Shown piece after piece: positions 16,364 to 25,809 of a stretch of DNA of 64,000 bases. The stretch is taken from positions 248,001-312,000 of the forward strand of contig NZ_JAWDIR010000043.1 in assembly GCF_046156265.1 (NCBI RefSeq), read 5' to 3'. The notes under the pieces are model-generated. The model saw only the letters and a list, made by a program, of their open reading frames with translations, was not told where the DNA came from and did not search any database. A program made the translations under genes and the position numbers. The first letter of the stretch is position 1, and each line of letters begins with the position of its first letter. This DNA is from CAMDHY01 sp046156265 (lineage in GTDB: Bacteria > Pseudomonadota > Alphaproteobacteria > Rhizobiales > Segnochrobactraceae).

Positions 16364-18085
16364 GTGCCGAAGACGGTCCTGTTCGTCCGCAATTTCAATT
16401 CCTTTCGTGGCGGACACCTGAAGATCCTGGACTGCCTCGAGCACGTCCGCACGTCTCCGGCCTATCGCGCCAAGCTCTACGTCACGTCGGAGAGCAGCGC
16501 CGATCATCCCTGGAAGGACCACCCGAGCCTCGTCTCCGACCTCGATCTCGATGGTGCCGACGTGCTGGTACTCGGCGGCAGCGCCTGGCGCTTCCTGCCG
16601 GACGGCATCGAGGAGACGGTCCCGGTGGTCAATCTCGTCCAGGGCATGCGGCATTCCGACAGCTCGCACCGCAAGCACGCCTACCTGCAGCGACCCGCGC
16701 TGCGGCTGTGCGTGAGCGAGGAGGTCAAAGCCGAGATCGAGGCGACTGGTCTCGTCAACGGACCAGTGCGCGTCATGGCGACGGCGCTCGATACGGCCGC
16801 GTTCCCGCAGCCGGCGCCGCCGAACGGCAAGGTCTTCATCGCCGGACAGAAGGCACGGACCATCGCCGCCGACGTCGCGCGGCTACTCACGGAGGCCGGC
16901 ATCGAGGTGGACTGCGCCATCGAGCGCTGCCCGCGCGAGGAGTTCCTCGCCCGCATGGCGGCGGCGGAGATCGCGGTGGTGCTGCCGCTGCGGCGCGAGG
17001 GCTTCTTCCTGCCGGCGCTCGAGGCGATGCTGCTGCAGCGGGCCGTCGTCTGCCCGGACTGCGTCGGCAATCGCGGCTTCTGCATCGACGGGCAGACGTG
17101 CATCGTCCCCGACTACGACGCGCCGTCGGTGGCGGCGGCCGTGCAGCGCCTGCTCGCCGATGCGCCGCTCCGCGACACGGTGCGGGAGGGCGGCCGGCGT
17201 GCCGCACTCGCGAGGTCGGTCGAGCAGGAACGGCTCGACTTCCTGTCGGCTCTGAACAGCCTCGGCCCGCGCAACATCATCATCACCGGGCTGCCGCGCT
17301 CCGGAACGACGCTCAGTTGCCATCTCCTCAACAAGCTCCAGAACGTCGTTGCCCTGCACGAGCCGATGCCGATCCGGCGTCTCAAGGGCCTCGACGAGGA
17401 GCGCTTCGTCGAGGACACGGTGGCCTTCTTCGAGCGCCAGCGCCGCATGATCCGCGAGGAGGGCGTCGCCCTCAGCAAGACGCAGGACGGCAAGGTGCCG
17501 ATGAACCCGCTGGCCGACAAGGACGCCGACGGGGTCCGGCAGCGCCAGCTGAACGGCAAGACGCTGGAGATCACCAACGTCACGTCCGACGATTTCGATC
17601 TCGGCATCAAGCATCCGACGCTGTTCACGGCGCGCCTGCATCAGCTCAGGCCGCACTTCGACTGCTACGCGCTGGTGCGCAATCCGCTGTCGGTGCTCTT
17701 GTCATGGCGCGACAGCGGCATGCCGATCGCAGCCGGCAAGAGCGGCGCGATCGAGACGCTGCATCCCGACTTCGCCGCACGGCTGACGGCGATGACGGAC
17801 GTGGTCGACAGGCAGATCGCACTGATCGACTTCTTCTTCGCGCAGTACCGCGACCACATCCCGGCGAACGTCATCAAGTACGAGGACGTCATCGCCACCG
17901 GCGGCCGAGCGCTGGCGGGCATCGCCCCGGCCGCGGAAACGCTCGACGAGCCTCTGAGCTCGCGCAACAGGCGGGCGATCGGCGAGGATCCGGAGGCGGT
18001 GCGCATCGCCGAGACGCTCCTGAAGAGCGACAACGCCTGCTGGGACTTCTACCGGCGAGAGGACGTCGAGCAGCTTCTCGCCTGA
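16364..18085 (+). CDS. Glycosyltransferase (GT-B)-sulfotransferase fusion, 573 aa
   Basis: Residues 1-290 resemble a GT4-type glycosyltransferase. A Rossmann start (TVLFVRNFNSFRGGHLKIL) and the nucleotide-sugar acidic motif REGFFLPALEAMLL (residues 211-224, cf. EGFGLPALEAMA) are visible. Residues 302-573 form a sulfotransferase: the 5'-PSB loop GLPRSGTTLSCHLL (309-322) and the 3'-phosphate motif ALVRNPLSVLLSWRDS fit PAPS binding. The two halves are joined without linker repeats. The start is GTG at 16364. The gene has no obvious operon partner. A single chain that transfers a sugar and a sulfate could build a sulfated surface glycan or glycolipid. No signal peptide or membrane segment is seen, so it acts in the cytoplasm. 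Confidence 0.8.
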   Translation: MPKTVLFVRNFNSFRGGHLKILDCLEHVRTSPAYRAKLYVTSESSADHPWKDHPSLVSDLDLDGADVLVLGGSAWRFLPDGIEETVPVVNLVQGMRHSDSSHRKHAYLQRPALRLCVSEEVKAEIEATGLVNGPVRVMATALDTAAFPQPAPPNGKVFIAGQKARTIAADVARLLTEAGIEVDCAIERCPREEFLARMAAAEIAVVLPLRREGFFLPALEAMLLQRAVVCPDCVGNRGFCIDGQTCIVPDYDAPSVAAAVQRLLADAPLRDTVREGGRRAALARSVEQERLDFLSALNSLGPRNIIITGLPRSGTTLSCHLLNKLQNVVALHEPMPIRRLKGLDEERFVEDTVAFFERQRRMIREEGVALSKTQDGKVPMNPLADKDADGVRQRQLNGKTLEITNVTSDDFDLGIKHPTLFTARLHQLRPHFDCYALVRNPLSVLLSWRDSGMPIAAGKSGAIETLHPDFAARLTAMTDVVDRQIALIDFFFAQYRDHIPANVIKYEDVIATGGRALAGIAPAAETLDEPLSSRNRRAIGEDPEAVRIAETLLKSDNACWDFYRREDVEQLLA

Positions 18086-18253
18086 GCGCGGATCGCGTCG
18101 ACGTCCGATGTGGCCGGGATTGTTCGCGACGTCCGGTCGTCTACGGACTGGCGCGGCGGCGCGTGATCACGTTTCATCACGGCCCGACGCCGGACGGCCG
18201 CAAGCGGCCACCCCGGTGAGGCCGGAGGAGCCTGCGGCAATGGAAGGCGGGAG

Positions 18254-19156
18254 ATGAGCGGCGATCCCTACGAACGGCTCGGCGTCAAGAAGGACGCCAC
18301 CCAGGAGGAAATCCAGGCGGCCTACCGGCGCCTCGCCAAGAAGCTGCATCCGGATCTGAACCCCGGCAACGCCAAGGCGGAGGCGGAGTTCAAGGAGGTC
18401 GCCGCCGCCAACGACATTCTCGGCGATCCCGAGAAGCGCGCGCGCTACGACCGCGGCGAGATCGACGCAAGTGGCGCCGAGCGGCCGCCGCGCCAGTACT
18501 ACCGCGACTACGCCGGCGCGGAGAGTCCCTACGGCACCGGTGCGGGGTTCGCCGATTTCTCAGACAGCGACGACTTCCTCTCCGAGCTGTTCGGCCGGCG
18601 TGCGCGGGGCGACGGCCCGCGGCGGGGGCGTGACGTAGCCTATTCCCTCGAGGTCGAGTTCCTCGACGCGGTCAACGGCGCGACGCGGCGGCTCGGGCTG
18701 CCGGGGGCCGGCGACCTCGACGTGACGATCCCGCCCGGCACGCGCGACGGCCAGACACTCCGCCTGCGCGGCAAGGGGGAGCCCGGCTTCAACGGCGGAC
18801 CGGCCGGCGATGCGCTGATCGAAGTGCACGTGCGGCCGCACAAGCTGTTCGTGCAGGATGGCGACGACGTCCGCTTCGAGGTGCCGATCACGCTGGCGGA
18901 GGCGGTGCTCGGCGGGCGCATCGAGGTGCCGACGCCCGGCGGGCGCGTGGCGGCGACGCTGCCCAAGAACACCAGCAGTGGCAAGGTGCTACGGCTGAAG
19001 GGCAAGGGCGTGCCGAGCCGGGACGGCGGCCGCGGCGACGCCTACATGACGCTGAAGATCGTGCTGCCGGAGGCGCCGGACGCCGACCTCGAGCGCTTCG
19101 TCGGCGAGTGGGCGGGCGCCCGCGGCTTCGACCCGCGCAAGACGATGGAGGGCTGA
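18254..19156 (+). CDS. DnaJ/CbpA-type J-domain co-chaperone without zinc finger, 300 aa
   Basis: The J domain (residues 1-70) has the HPD motif at 32-34 (KKLHPDLNPGNAKAEAEFKEV), needed to stimulate DnaK. A Gly/Ser/Asp-rich linker with aromatic residues (FADFSDSDDFLSELFG) follows. The rest is the two-part client-binding C-terminal domain (TIPPGTRDGQTLRLRGKGEPGFNGGPAGD and LPKNTSSGKVLRLKGKGVPSRDGGRGDAYM). The CxxCxGxG zinc region of DnaJ is absent, so this is a class B, CbpA-like protein. It is immediately followed, with no spacer, by a CbpM-like modulator gene, which is the known cbpA-cbpM arrangement. Confidence 0.9.
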   Translation: MSGDPYERLGVKKDATQEEIQAAYRRLAKKLHPDLNPGNAKAEAEFKEVAAANDILGDPEKRARYDRGEIDASGAERPPRQYYRDYAGAESPYGTGAGFADFSDSDDFLSELFGRRARGDGPRRGRDVAYSLEVEFLDAVNGATRRLGLPGAGDLDVTIPPGTRDGQTLRLRGKGEPGFNGGPAGDALIEVHVRPHKLFVQDGDDVRFEVPITLAEAVLGGRIEVPTPGGRVAATLPKNTSSGKVLRLKGKGVPSRDGGRGDAYMTLKIVLPEAPDADLERFVGEWAGARGFDPRKTMEG

Positions 19157-19498
19157 ATGCACGACGCGATGACATTCTGCGTCCGCGCCGGGCTCGACCC
19201 GGACGAGCTCGAGGCCTGGGTCGCGGCGGGATGGCTCCGGCCGTCGGCCGGCGAGGGCAGCGTCCATTTCACCGAGGCGGACGTCGCCCGGGCGCTGCTC
19301 GTCCACGACCTCCGGCGACATATCGGCGTGAACGATCCCGGCGTCGACGTCATCCTCGACCTCATCGACCAGGTGCACGGCCTCAGGGCCGCCCTGCAGG
19401 ATGTCTCGACGACGGTGTCGATGCAGTCCGAGACCGTTCGCATGCGGCTCGTCGTCGATGCCCGGACCCTGCCGCCGGGTCGGCCGGTACGGCGCTGA
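19157..19498 (+). CDS. CbpM-like chaperone modulator (MerR-like fold), 113 aa
   Basis: The ATG directly follows the TGA of the J-domain gene. The protein has the MerR-like pattern of CbpM: LDPDELEAWVAAGWLRPSA near the start, FTEADVARALLVHDLRRHIGVND, and a helical dimerisation region ILDLIDQVHGLRAALQDV. CbpM binds the J domain of CbpA and blocks its action on DnaK; the adjacent co-chaperone is the expected target. A DNA-binding role is possible from the fold but not needed given the context. The final 20 residues are variable. Length is normal for the family. Confidence 0.8.
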   Translation: MHDAMTFCVRAGLDPDELEAWVAAGWLRPSAGEGSVHFTEADVARALLVHDLRRHIGVNDPGVDVILDLIDQVHGLRAALQDVSTTVSMQSETVRMRLVVDARTLPPGRPVRR

Positions 19499-19670
19499 CA
19501 GACTGGACTGTGGCGTACCGGACGTCAGCGTGTCGCACGTGAACGACATTGCCGGCGACCGGCCCTGCGCTCATTGACAGCCGGCCCGCGCCGCTGTTTG
19601 GCTCGCGTCGCCAGTTCCTTCCGACATCGATCATGCATCCGTGCCGAATTGGGCGCGGTGTCTACGGGAC

Positions 19671-19713
19671 ACGCATCACCGGCCTCGCATCGAAAGCGGG
19701 GCCGGTGATGCGT
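19671..19713. promoter_or_regulatory. Perfect 14-bp inverted repeat upstream of the first mscS-like gene
   Basis: ACGCATCACCGGCC at 19671-19684 is matched by its exact reverse complement at 19700-19713, with a 15-nt loop. It lies 87-129 bp upstream of the start at 19800 and is the only clear structure in the 301-bp gap 19499-19799. It could terminate the cbpA-cbpM transcript, bind a dimeric regulator, or form an mRNA hairpin in the mscS leader. Confidence 0.5.
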
Positions 19714-19799
19714 CGTGCCTTGGCGTCGAGCGAAGTGGGACTGGCTGGTGTCGGTGCAGCGTCGGTGGAATCCCGGCGATCGTTCAGGGGTGTGGGGTG

Positions 19800-21929
19800 A
19801 TGGTCAGTCAAATTTCATTCAAGTGGATTTCGGGGCTGGCCGTTCTGGCATGCCTGCTTCTCGGTGCTGCCGGCCTCGATCCGGTGGCCGCCGAAACCAA
19901 ACATACCCCTGCGGCCGCAGCCGCACCGGCTGCTCCCACGGAGGCCCTGGACCAGCGGATCGAGGAGGAGGCGCGCGTCATCGAGGCCGACATCGGCCAG
20001 ACGCTGGTCGAGCTCCGCCAGAGCCTGCGGGCGGCGGTCGGAAGTGCTTCGCAGGTACCGGGCGAGGTGGGCGCAGCCCTCGCCCGCGACAGCGCGGAGG
20101 AGGGGCGCGGCTGGCTGGTCGAGGCGCTGCTGTCGGGGCTCCTTGCGATCGTCGTCGGGCTCGTCGTCGCAATCGCCTTCGAACGCCTGACAATGGGGCG
20201 GCTGCCGAGGCCGGCGCCGGGGGCGGACACGGAAGCGCGGACGACTGATCTGCTGGTGCGGACGCTCCTGCGCATCGTCGGGACGGCGATCCTCATCGTC
20301 GTCGGGTTCGCGGTCATCGAGGTGGTCGACACCGGCGTCGACGTGCGGCACCGTACCGCCCTGATCCTGCTCGTCGTCTTCGCCTGCGCGCGCGGCGCGC
20401 TCCTGATCTCGCGCTCCGTGCTGTCGCCGGAAACCCCGCCGGGCGTTGCGACGGCGGACGAGACGGCCCGCCTGCGCGGCTGGGTGACGACGTTCATCGT
20501 CGTCTACGCCGTCGTGGCGGCCATCGACTGGTGGTTCCTCGCCCTCGGGCTCAGCAACGAGGCCCGCGATCTCGCGGCGATCGCCCTCAGCCTGATCCTC
20601 GTGGTGTTCCTGTCGGCGCTCTGCCTGGCGAACCGTCGCTCGGTGCCCGCCGCCTTCGGCCGGCCGGTGCACCTGGACCGCTCGTTCGGCAGTCTCGTCG
20701 GGCGGTACTGGTGGGTGATCGCCATCGCCTACTTCGTCGTCGCGTGGTTCGCCCGTGGCATCCACGTGCTGCTCGACCAGCCGGGCTCGGACGGTCTCGT
20801 CACGGCGCCGGTGGCGCTGCTGTTCGTCGGCCTGATCCTCTACGGCGTGCTCTCCCTGCTGGTGGAGCGCGTCGTACCGCGCGGGCCGGTGATGTGGTTC
20901 GGCGGCCCGGAGGGCGTGCGGCTGCGCGACTACCGGGACCTCGCCCACGATGGTGCCGCGCTCATCGTGCTGCTGCTCGGCTTCGGCACGCTCGCCCACG
21001 TCTGGGGGGCGGCCCTCGTCGGCTCGAGCGCCGGGGCGACGCTGGTCAAGGTGGCGGCGATCTGCGTCGTTGGCTGGATCGTCTACGACATGGTGCGGAT
21101 CGCCATCGACCGGAAGCACGCCCGCGAAGGCGGCATTCCGAACATCGTCGCCGAGGACGAGGAGTTCGCACCGCTGCCGCTCGGCAAGTCGCGCCTCGCG
21201 ACCCTGCTGCCGCTCGCCCGCATCTTCGTGCTCAGCGCCATCGTCGTCATCATCGTGATGATGGTGCTGTCCGAGCTCGGCGTGAACGTCGTGCCGCTGT
21301 TCGCCGGCGCCAGCATCTTCGGCCTCGCCATCGGCTTCGGCTCGCAGACGCTGGTGCGCGACGTCATGTCGGGGGCGTTCTTCCTCGTCGACGACGCCTT
21401 CCGGGTCGGCGAATACGTCGACCTCGGCGGCGGCTCGAAGGGCACGGTCGAGAAGATCTCGATCCGCTCGTTCCAGCTGCGCCACCAGAACGGTCCGCTG
21501 CACACCATCCCGTTCGGCGACATCAAGCAGATCACCAACCTGTCGCGTGACTGGGCGATCACCAAGCTGCCGTTCACCTTCCCGCACGGCACCGACGTCG
21601 AGAAGGTCCGCAAGGTGATCAAGAAGGCCGGCGAGGCGCTCGCCGCCGATCCGGTGCTCGGCTCGCACTTCCTGCAGCCGCTGAAGTCGCAGGGCGTCGT
21701 CGAGATGGATTCCAACGCGATGACGTTCCAGGTGAAGTTCATGACGCTGCCGGCCGACGCGTCGCTGGTGAAGCGGGCCGTCTACGCGCGGCTATCGCAG
21801 GCCTTCATCGATGCCGGGCTGTCGTTCGCGAGTTCCTCGGTGACGGTGCGCATCGCCAACGACGGCGAGGCGCCGCTGACCGAGGAGCAGAAGCAGATGG
21901 CGGCGACCGGGGCGGTGCAGGCGCTGTAA
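19800..21929 (+). CDS. Large MscS-family mechanosensitive channel, 709 aa
   Basis: A signal peptide or first helix (ISGLAVLACLLLGAAGLDPVAAE) precedes a periplasmic stretch and about ten hydrophobic segments. The C-terminal third is the MscS core: pore helix GLAIGFGSQTLVRDVMSGAFFLVDDAFRVGEYV, then the beta domain with KGTVEKISIRSFQLR and LHTIPFGDIKQITNLSRDW. The length (709) puts it in the YnaI/YbdG-like large class rather than MscS proper (286). It should open under membrane tension to release solutes. It is strikingly similar to the protein at 23462-25741. Start at ATG 19800 chosen for the signal sequence and a GGGG-rich upstream site. Confidence 0.88.
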   Translation: MVSQISFKWISGLAVLACLLLGAAGLDPVAAETKHTPAAAAAPAAPTEALDQRIEEEARVIEADIGQTLVELRQSLRAAVGSASQVPGEVGAALARDSAEEGRGWLVEALLSGLLAIVVGLVVAIAFERLTMGRLPRPAPGADTEARTTDLLVRTLLRIVGTAILIVVGFAVIEVVDTGVDVRHRTALILLVVFACARGALLISRSVLSPETPPGVATADETARLRGWVTTFIVVYAVVAAIDWWFLALGLSNEARDLAAIALSLILVVFLSALCLANRRSVPAAFGRPVHLDRSFGSLVGRYWWVIAIAYFVVAWFARGIHVLLDQPGSDGLVTAPVALLFVGLILYGVLSLLVERVVPRGPVMWFGGPEGVRLRDYRDLAHDGAALIVLLLGFGTLAHVWGAALVGSSAGATLVKVAAICVVGWIVYDMVRIAIDRKHAREGGIPNIVAEDEEFAPLPLGKSRLATLLPLARIFVLSAIVVIIVMMVLSELGVNVVPLFAGASIFGLAIGFGSQTLVRDVMSGAFFLVDDAFRVGEYVDLGGGSKGTVEKISIRSFQLRHQNGPLHTIPFGDIKQITNLSRDWAITKLPFTFPHGTDVEKVRKVIKKAGEALAADPVLGSHFLQPLKSQGVVEMDSNAMTFQVKFMTLPADASLVKRAVYARLSQAFIDAGLSFASSSVTVRIANDGEAPLTEEQKQMAATGAVQAL

Positions 21930-22053
21930 GCTCCACCGACCCGCCTGCGCGGGCGGCCGACCTCTCCGGCCGCCCGCGACGCACCACCGATGTGGCAGCC
22001 AGACCTGCTAGCGTGGCAGGCTGACCCAGGACATCAGACCGGGAGCACCCGCA

Positions 22054-23157
22054 ATGACGACGAACAAGTCCGCCCATGGTGCGCTCCGCGCACCGCTGCT
22101 CGCGCTGTGCGTGGCGATCGCCGCCGCCCCGGTCGCCGAGGCGTGCACGCGCGCGGTCTATCTCGGGACGGACGACATCGTCGTCACCGGCCGTTCGATG
22201 GACTGGGCCGAGGACATGCACTCCAACCTGTGGGCCTATCCGCGCGGGATCAAGCGCGACGGCGCGGCCGGACCGACGTCTCCGACGTGGGTTTCGAAGT
22301 ACGGCAGCCTCACAGTCTCCGGATACGACGTGGGCACCGCCGACGGCATCAACGAAGCGGGGTTGGTGGCGAACCTGCTCTATCTCGCCGAGTCCGACTA
22401 CGAGACCGGCGACAGCAGCACGCCGCCGATGTCGATCAGCCTGTGGGCGCAATATGCGCTCGACAACTTCGCCACCGTCGCCGAGGCGGTGACGGCGCTC
22501 CGGGCGGAGCCGTTCCGCATCATCGCCCCGGTGCTGCCGAACGGTAAGCCGGCTCAGCTGCACCTGGCGCTGTCTGATGCGAGCGGCGATTCCGCCATCT
22601 TCGAGTACATCGGCGGCAAGCTCGTCATCCACCATGGCCGCCAGTACCAGGTGATGACCAACTCTCCGAGCTTCGACCAGCAGCTCGCGCTGAACGAGTA
22701 CTGGAAGGGTATCGGCGGGCTGACGTTCCTGCCGGGGACCAACCGCGCCGCCGATCGGTTCGCCCGCGCCTCGTTCCTGATCAACGCCATCCCGACCACC
22801 ACGGACCCGAACTACATCAAGGCGGTGCCGGGCCAGAGCTACGTCAACCAGGCGGTCGCGAGCACGCTCAGCGTCATCCGCAGTGTCAGCGTGCCGCTCG
22901 GCATCACCACGCCGGGCGAGCCGAACATTTCCTCCACGCTCTGGCGCACGGTCGCCGACCAGAAGAATCGCGTCTACTTCTTCGATTCAGCGACCAGCCC
23001 GAACGCCTTCTGGGTGCCGCTCGCCGACCTCGACTTCACCGAGGGCGCGCCGGTGAAGAAGCTCGCCGTCGCCGGCGGCCGGGTCTACTCGGGCAACGCC
23101 GCGGCGAGCTTCGAGGCGGCGACGCCGTTCGCCTTCCTCCCGGCGGACGCGAAGTAG
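22054..23157 (+). CDS. Secreted linear-amide C-N hydrolase (choloylglycine hydrolase family), 367 aa
   Basis: A signal peptide (residues 1-30, ending APVAEA) is followed directly by Cys31 (CTRAVYLG). After cleavage this becomes the N-terminal nucleophile of an Ntn hydrolase. Downstream GRSMDWAED (R47, D50) supplies the conserved Arg and Asp, and GINEAGLVANLLYLAES is the substrate-loop block of the family. Members hydrolyse linear amides such as penicillin V, conjugated bile acids or acyl-homoserine lactones. In a free-living alphaproteobacterium the last two are less and more likely respectively, but the substrate cannot be fixed. It is located in the periplasm. It sits between two paralogous mechanosensitive channel genes, each separated from it by more than 100 bp. 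Confidence 0.88.
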   Translation: MTTNKSAHGALRAPLLALCVAIAAAPVAEACTRAVYLGTDDIVVTGRSMDWAEDMHSNLWAYPRGIKRDGAAGPTSPTWVSKYGSLTVSGYDVGTADGINEAGLVANLLYLAESDYETGDSSTPPMSISLWAQYALDNFATVAEAVTALRAEPFRIIAPVLPNGKPAQLHLALSDASGDSAIFEYIGGKLVIHHGRQYQVMTNSPSFDQQLALNEYWKGIGGLTFLPGTNRAADRFARASFLINAIPTTTDPNYIKAVPGQSYVNQAVASTLSVIRSVSVPLGITTPGEPNISSTLWRTVADQKNRVYFFDSATSPNAFWVPLADLDFTEGAPVKKLAVAGGRVYSGNAAASFEAATPFAFLPADAK

Positions 23158-23176
23158 CGCGAAGGAGGAGGGCGCG

Positions 23177-23198
23177 GCGCGACCCCTTCCGGTCGCGC
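23177..23198. terminator. Short GC hairpin after the Ntn hydrolase gene
   Basis: GCGCGACC at 23177-23184 pairs with GGTCGCGC at 23191-23198 around a 6-nt loop, 20 bp past the stop codon. There is no T tract. The rest of the 304-bp gap to 23461 shows no other structure I can support. Confidence 0.45.
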
Positions 23199-23461
23199 GC
23201 ACCACCGCGTGGCAGCGCTTTCGGCCGGTCGGTGGCTGCTCGTGGTCGACGGTCTCCAGTCATCGCAAGCACATGGATTTGTGCAGCCGCGGAAAACCGA
23301 TCCCCGACCGCTGTCGTAGACGCTAGGCGGATATCGCGACCTGCGGGCATGGTGGTGGGCATCCACTCGGCGCGGTGCTGCAAAGACATCGAACGACGTG
23401 CAGGGGGGTGACGGTTTACCGCCGTCGCGGCATGGGAGTTCGGTGGGGGAGCCGATCAGCC

Positions 23462-25741
23462 ATGTGCGACCGTGGTAAGTCTCGGCTATTGCACGGCAGT
23501 TTCGCCGCGATCCTGTTCGTTGCCTTCTTGTTGGCGGCCGAACGGGTTGCGGCGCAAGCCCAGATCACCGACCCGGCCGCCTCTGCCGCGCAGACGGTGC
23601 AGGGGGCCGCGGAGACCACGGCCGGTGGGGCGGATGCCGTGCCGGAGCCCGCTTCGTCACCGTCCCCCGGTGGCGATCCCCTCGGGCTGCTGGCGGACGA
23701 GCAGGCCCACGTCGCGGAGGCAGCGCTTGCCTCAACCCTCCGGGACCTGCGGGCCAAGCTGAGGGCGGCGGTCGGGCGGGCATCGAGTGTGCCTGGCGAA
23801 ATCCTGACTGTCCTTGAAAGAGACGAGATCGCGCTCGGGCGAGAGTGGCTGCTCGATGCCATGCTCGTCGGTCTTCTCGGCATCGCCGTCGGCTGGGGAG
23901 TGGCAGCCGCCTTCGAGCGGCTGACGCTGAGGCGGACAGTGAAGCCGGCCGTGGACGAAGAGGCCCGCACTGCCCGCATCATCGGCGATGCGTTGCTACA
24001 GATCGCGAGCACGATGATCCTGATCGTCGTCGGCTATGTCGTGATCGAGGTTCTCGACGTCGGCGTCGACGTGCAGCACCTCACGTCGTTGATCCTCCTG
24101 CTGGTCGTCGCCTGCACGCGCGGTGCTCTGCTCATCGTCCGCACCTCGCTGATGCCGGGCGATCCGCCGGGAACGGCGAGTGCCGCCGACGTGGTCCGGC
24201 TGCGGCGATGGCTGACGGCCTTCATTCTCATCTTCGCCGTCACCGACGGGCTCGACTGGTGGCTCATCGCACTCGACGTGAGCCAGGAGGCACGCGACAT
24301 CGGCGCCGGCGTGCTCAGCCTCGTCATCGTCCTGGCGCTCTCGGCGCTGGTCATCGCGAACCGGAACACCGTTCCGGCTGTATTCCGCCACTCCGGCCGC
24401 AGGCACCGACCCGAGGGTGGCGTGCTCGCGCAGTTCTGGTGGGTCTTCGCGATCCTCTTCTTCATGCTGTCCTGGGCGGTGCGCGTTGTTCGCCTGCTGC
24501 TCGACCTGCCGGGACCGGAGGGGCTGGTGCGGGGCCCGATCGGGCTGCTGTTCATCGGGCTGATCGCCTACGGTCTCGTCTGCCATGCGATCAACCGCTT
24601 GATGCGACGCTCGCCGGCAATCTTCGTCGGCGGCCCCGGGGGACGTCGCCTTCGCGACTATCGCGATCTTTCCCACGACGCCGCGGCACTTCTGATCGTG
24701 CTCGCCGCCTTCGCCGTCCTCGCCCAGTGGTGGGGGCTCGCCCTCGCCCACGGGCAAGACGGATTGATTGTTGCCAAGATCGCCGCGATCAGCGTCGCGG
24801 CGTGGATCTTCTGCGATCTCGTCCGTGTCGCGATCGATCGCAAGCACGCGCGAGAAGGCGGCATTCCGAACACTGTCGCCGAGGACGTCTCGTTCTCACC
24901 GCCGCCGGCCGGGCGATCGCGTCTGGCGACACTGCTGCCTTTCGTCCGCCTCACCGTGCTCGTGGCGATCGGCGTGATCAGCGTGACGATGGCCCTGTCG
25001 GAGCTCGGCATCGACCTTCTTCCGCTGATCGCCAGCGCCAGCATCTTCGGAATTGCTCTCGGCTTCGGCTCGCAGGCACTCATTCGGGACGTGATGGCGG
25101 GAGCGTTCTTCCTGATCGACGATGCCTTCCGCGTCGGCGAGTACGTCGACCTCGGAGGTGGCACCAAGGGCCTGGTCGAGAAGACCTCGCTCCGCTCGTT
25201 CCAGTTGCGGCACCATCGCGGGGCACTGCACACCATCCCGTTCGGCGACATCAAACAGATCACGAATCTCTCGCGCGACTGGGCGATCACCAAGATCGCT
25301 CTGCTCTGTCCCCACGGCACCGACATCGAAGCGGTGCGGAAGGTGACGGAAAGGGCGGGGGAGGCGTTGCTCGGAGATCGGGAGGTGGGCGGTTACTTCA
25401 TCGAGCCGCTGAAGATGAGCGGTGTCGGAGAGATCTCCGTCCGCGGGATCACGGTCTCGATCAAGTTCATGTCGCCTCCCGACGTGGCCCACCACGTGAA
25501 GAAGGCGGTCAATGCCAGACTGGCGGTGGAGTTCGCCGCTGCCGGCATCTCCCTCGCCGGACCGCCGCTGTCGCTTCGCTTCACGGACCAGCCGAATCCG
25601 GCCGTCCCGGATGCCTACGCCGGGCCGGACGTCGACAGGACCCGCGTGCCCAGCCAGGCGGATCGCGCTGTGTCACCACCAGCCGAGCGGTCGCCAGCCG
25701 CTCTTGCGATCGATCAAGGCAGCCCTCCCTCGGTTCCCTAG
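23462..25741 (+). CDS. Large MscS-family mechanosensitive channel (paralogue), 759 aa
   Basis: Starts at 23462 (GGGAG about 10 nt upstream) with signal-like segment LLHGSFAAILFVAFLLAAERVAAQ. A periplasmic Ala/Pro-rich part and about ten hydrophobic helices are followed by the MscS core: ALGFGSQALIRDVMAGAFFLIDDAF, GTKGLVEKTSLRSFQLRHH and LHTIPFGDIKQITNLSRDW. Compared with the protein at 19800-21929 it shares the same order of segments, KHAREGGIPN before the pore and near-identical beta-domain strands, so the two arose by duplication. It has a longer C-terminal tail (about 45 residues, Pro/Ala-rich). A short alternative extension upstream (ATG 23432) lacks a ribosome site. Confidence 0.87.
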   Translation: MCDRGKSRLLHGSFAAILFVAFLLAAERVAAQAQITDPAASAAQTVQGAAETTAGGADAVPEPASSPSPGGDPLGLLADEQAHVAEAALASTLRDLRAKLRAAVGRASSVPGEILTVLERDEIALGREWLLDAMLVGLLGIAVGWGVAAAFERLTLRRTVKPAVDEEARTARIIGDALLQIASTMILIVVGYVVIEVLDVGVDVQHLTSLILLLVVACTRGALLIVRTSLMPGDPPGTASAADVVRLRRWLTAFILIFAVTDGLDWWLIALDVSQEARDIGAGVLSLVIVLALSALVIANRNTVPAVFRHSGRRHRPEGGVLAQFWWVFAILFFMLSWAVRVVRLLLDLPGPEGLVRGPIGLLFIGLIAYGLVCHAINRLMRRSPAIFVGGPGGRRLRDYRDLSHDAAALLIVLAAFAVLAQWWGLALAHGQDGLIVAKIAAISVAAWIFCDLVRVAIDRKHAREGGIPNTVAEDVSFSPPPAGRSRLATLLPFVRLTVLVAIGVISVTMALSELGIDLLPLIASASIFGIALGFGSQALIRDVMAGAFFLIDDAFRVGEYVDLGGGTKGLVEKTSLRSFQLRHHRGALHTIPFGDIKQITNLSRDWAITKIALLCPHGTDIEAVRKVTERAGEALLGDREVGGYFIEPLKMSGVGEISVRGITVSIKFMSPPDVAHHVKKAVNARLAVEFAAAGISLAGPPLSLRFTDQPNPAVPDAYAGPDVDRTRVPSQADRAVSPPAERSPAALAIDQGSPPSVP

Positions 25742-25809
25742 GATCGCGCACAACGAACCCCTGGTCAGCCAACGGCGTGACGGGCTGGGTCGTTGCGAGG
25801 TTGGCGACG

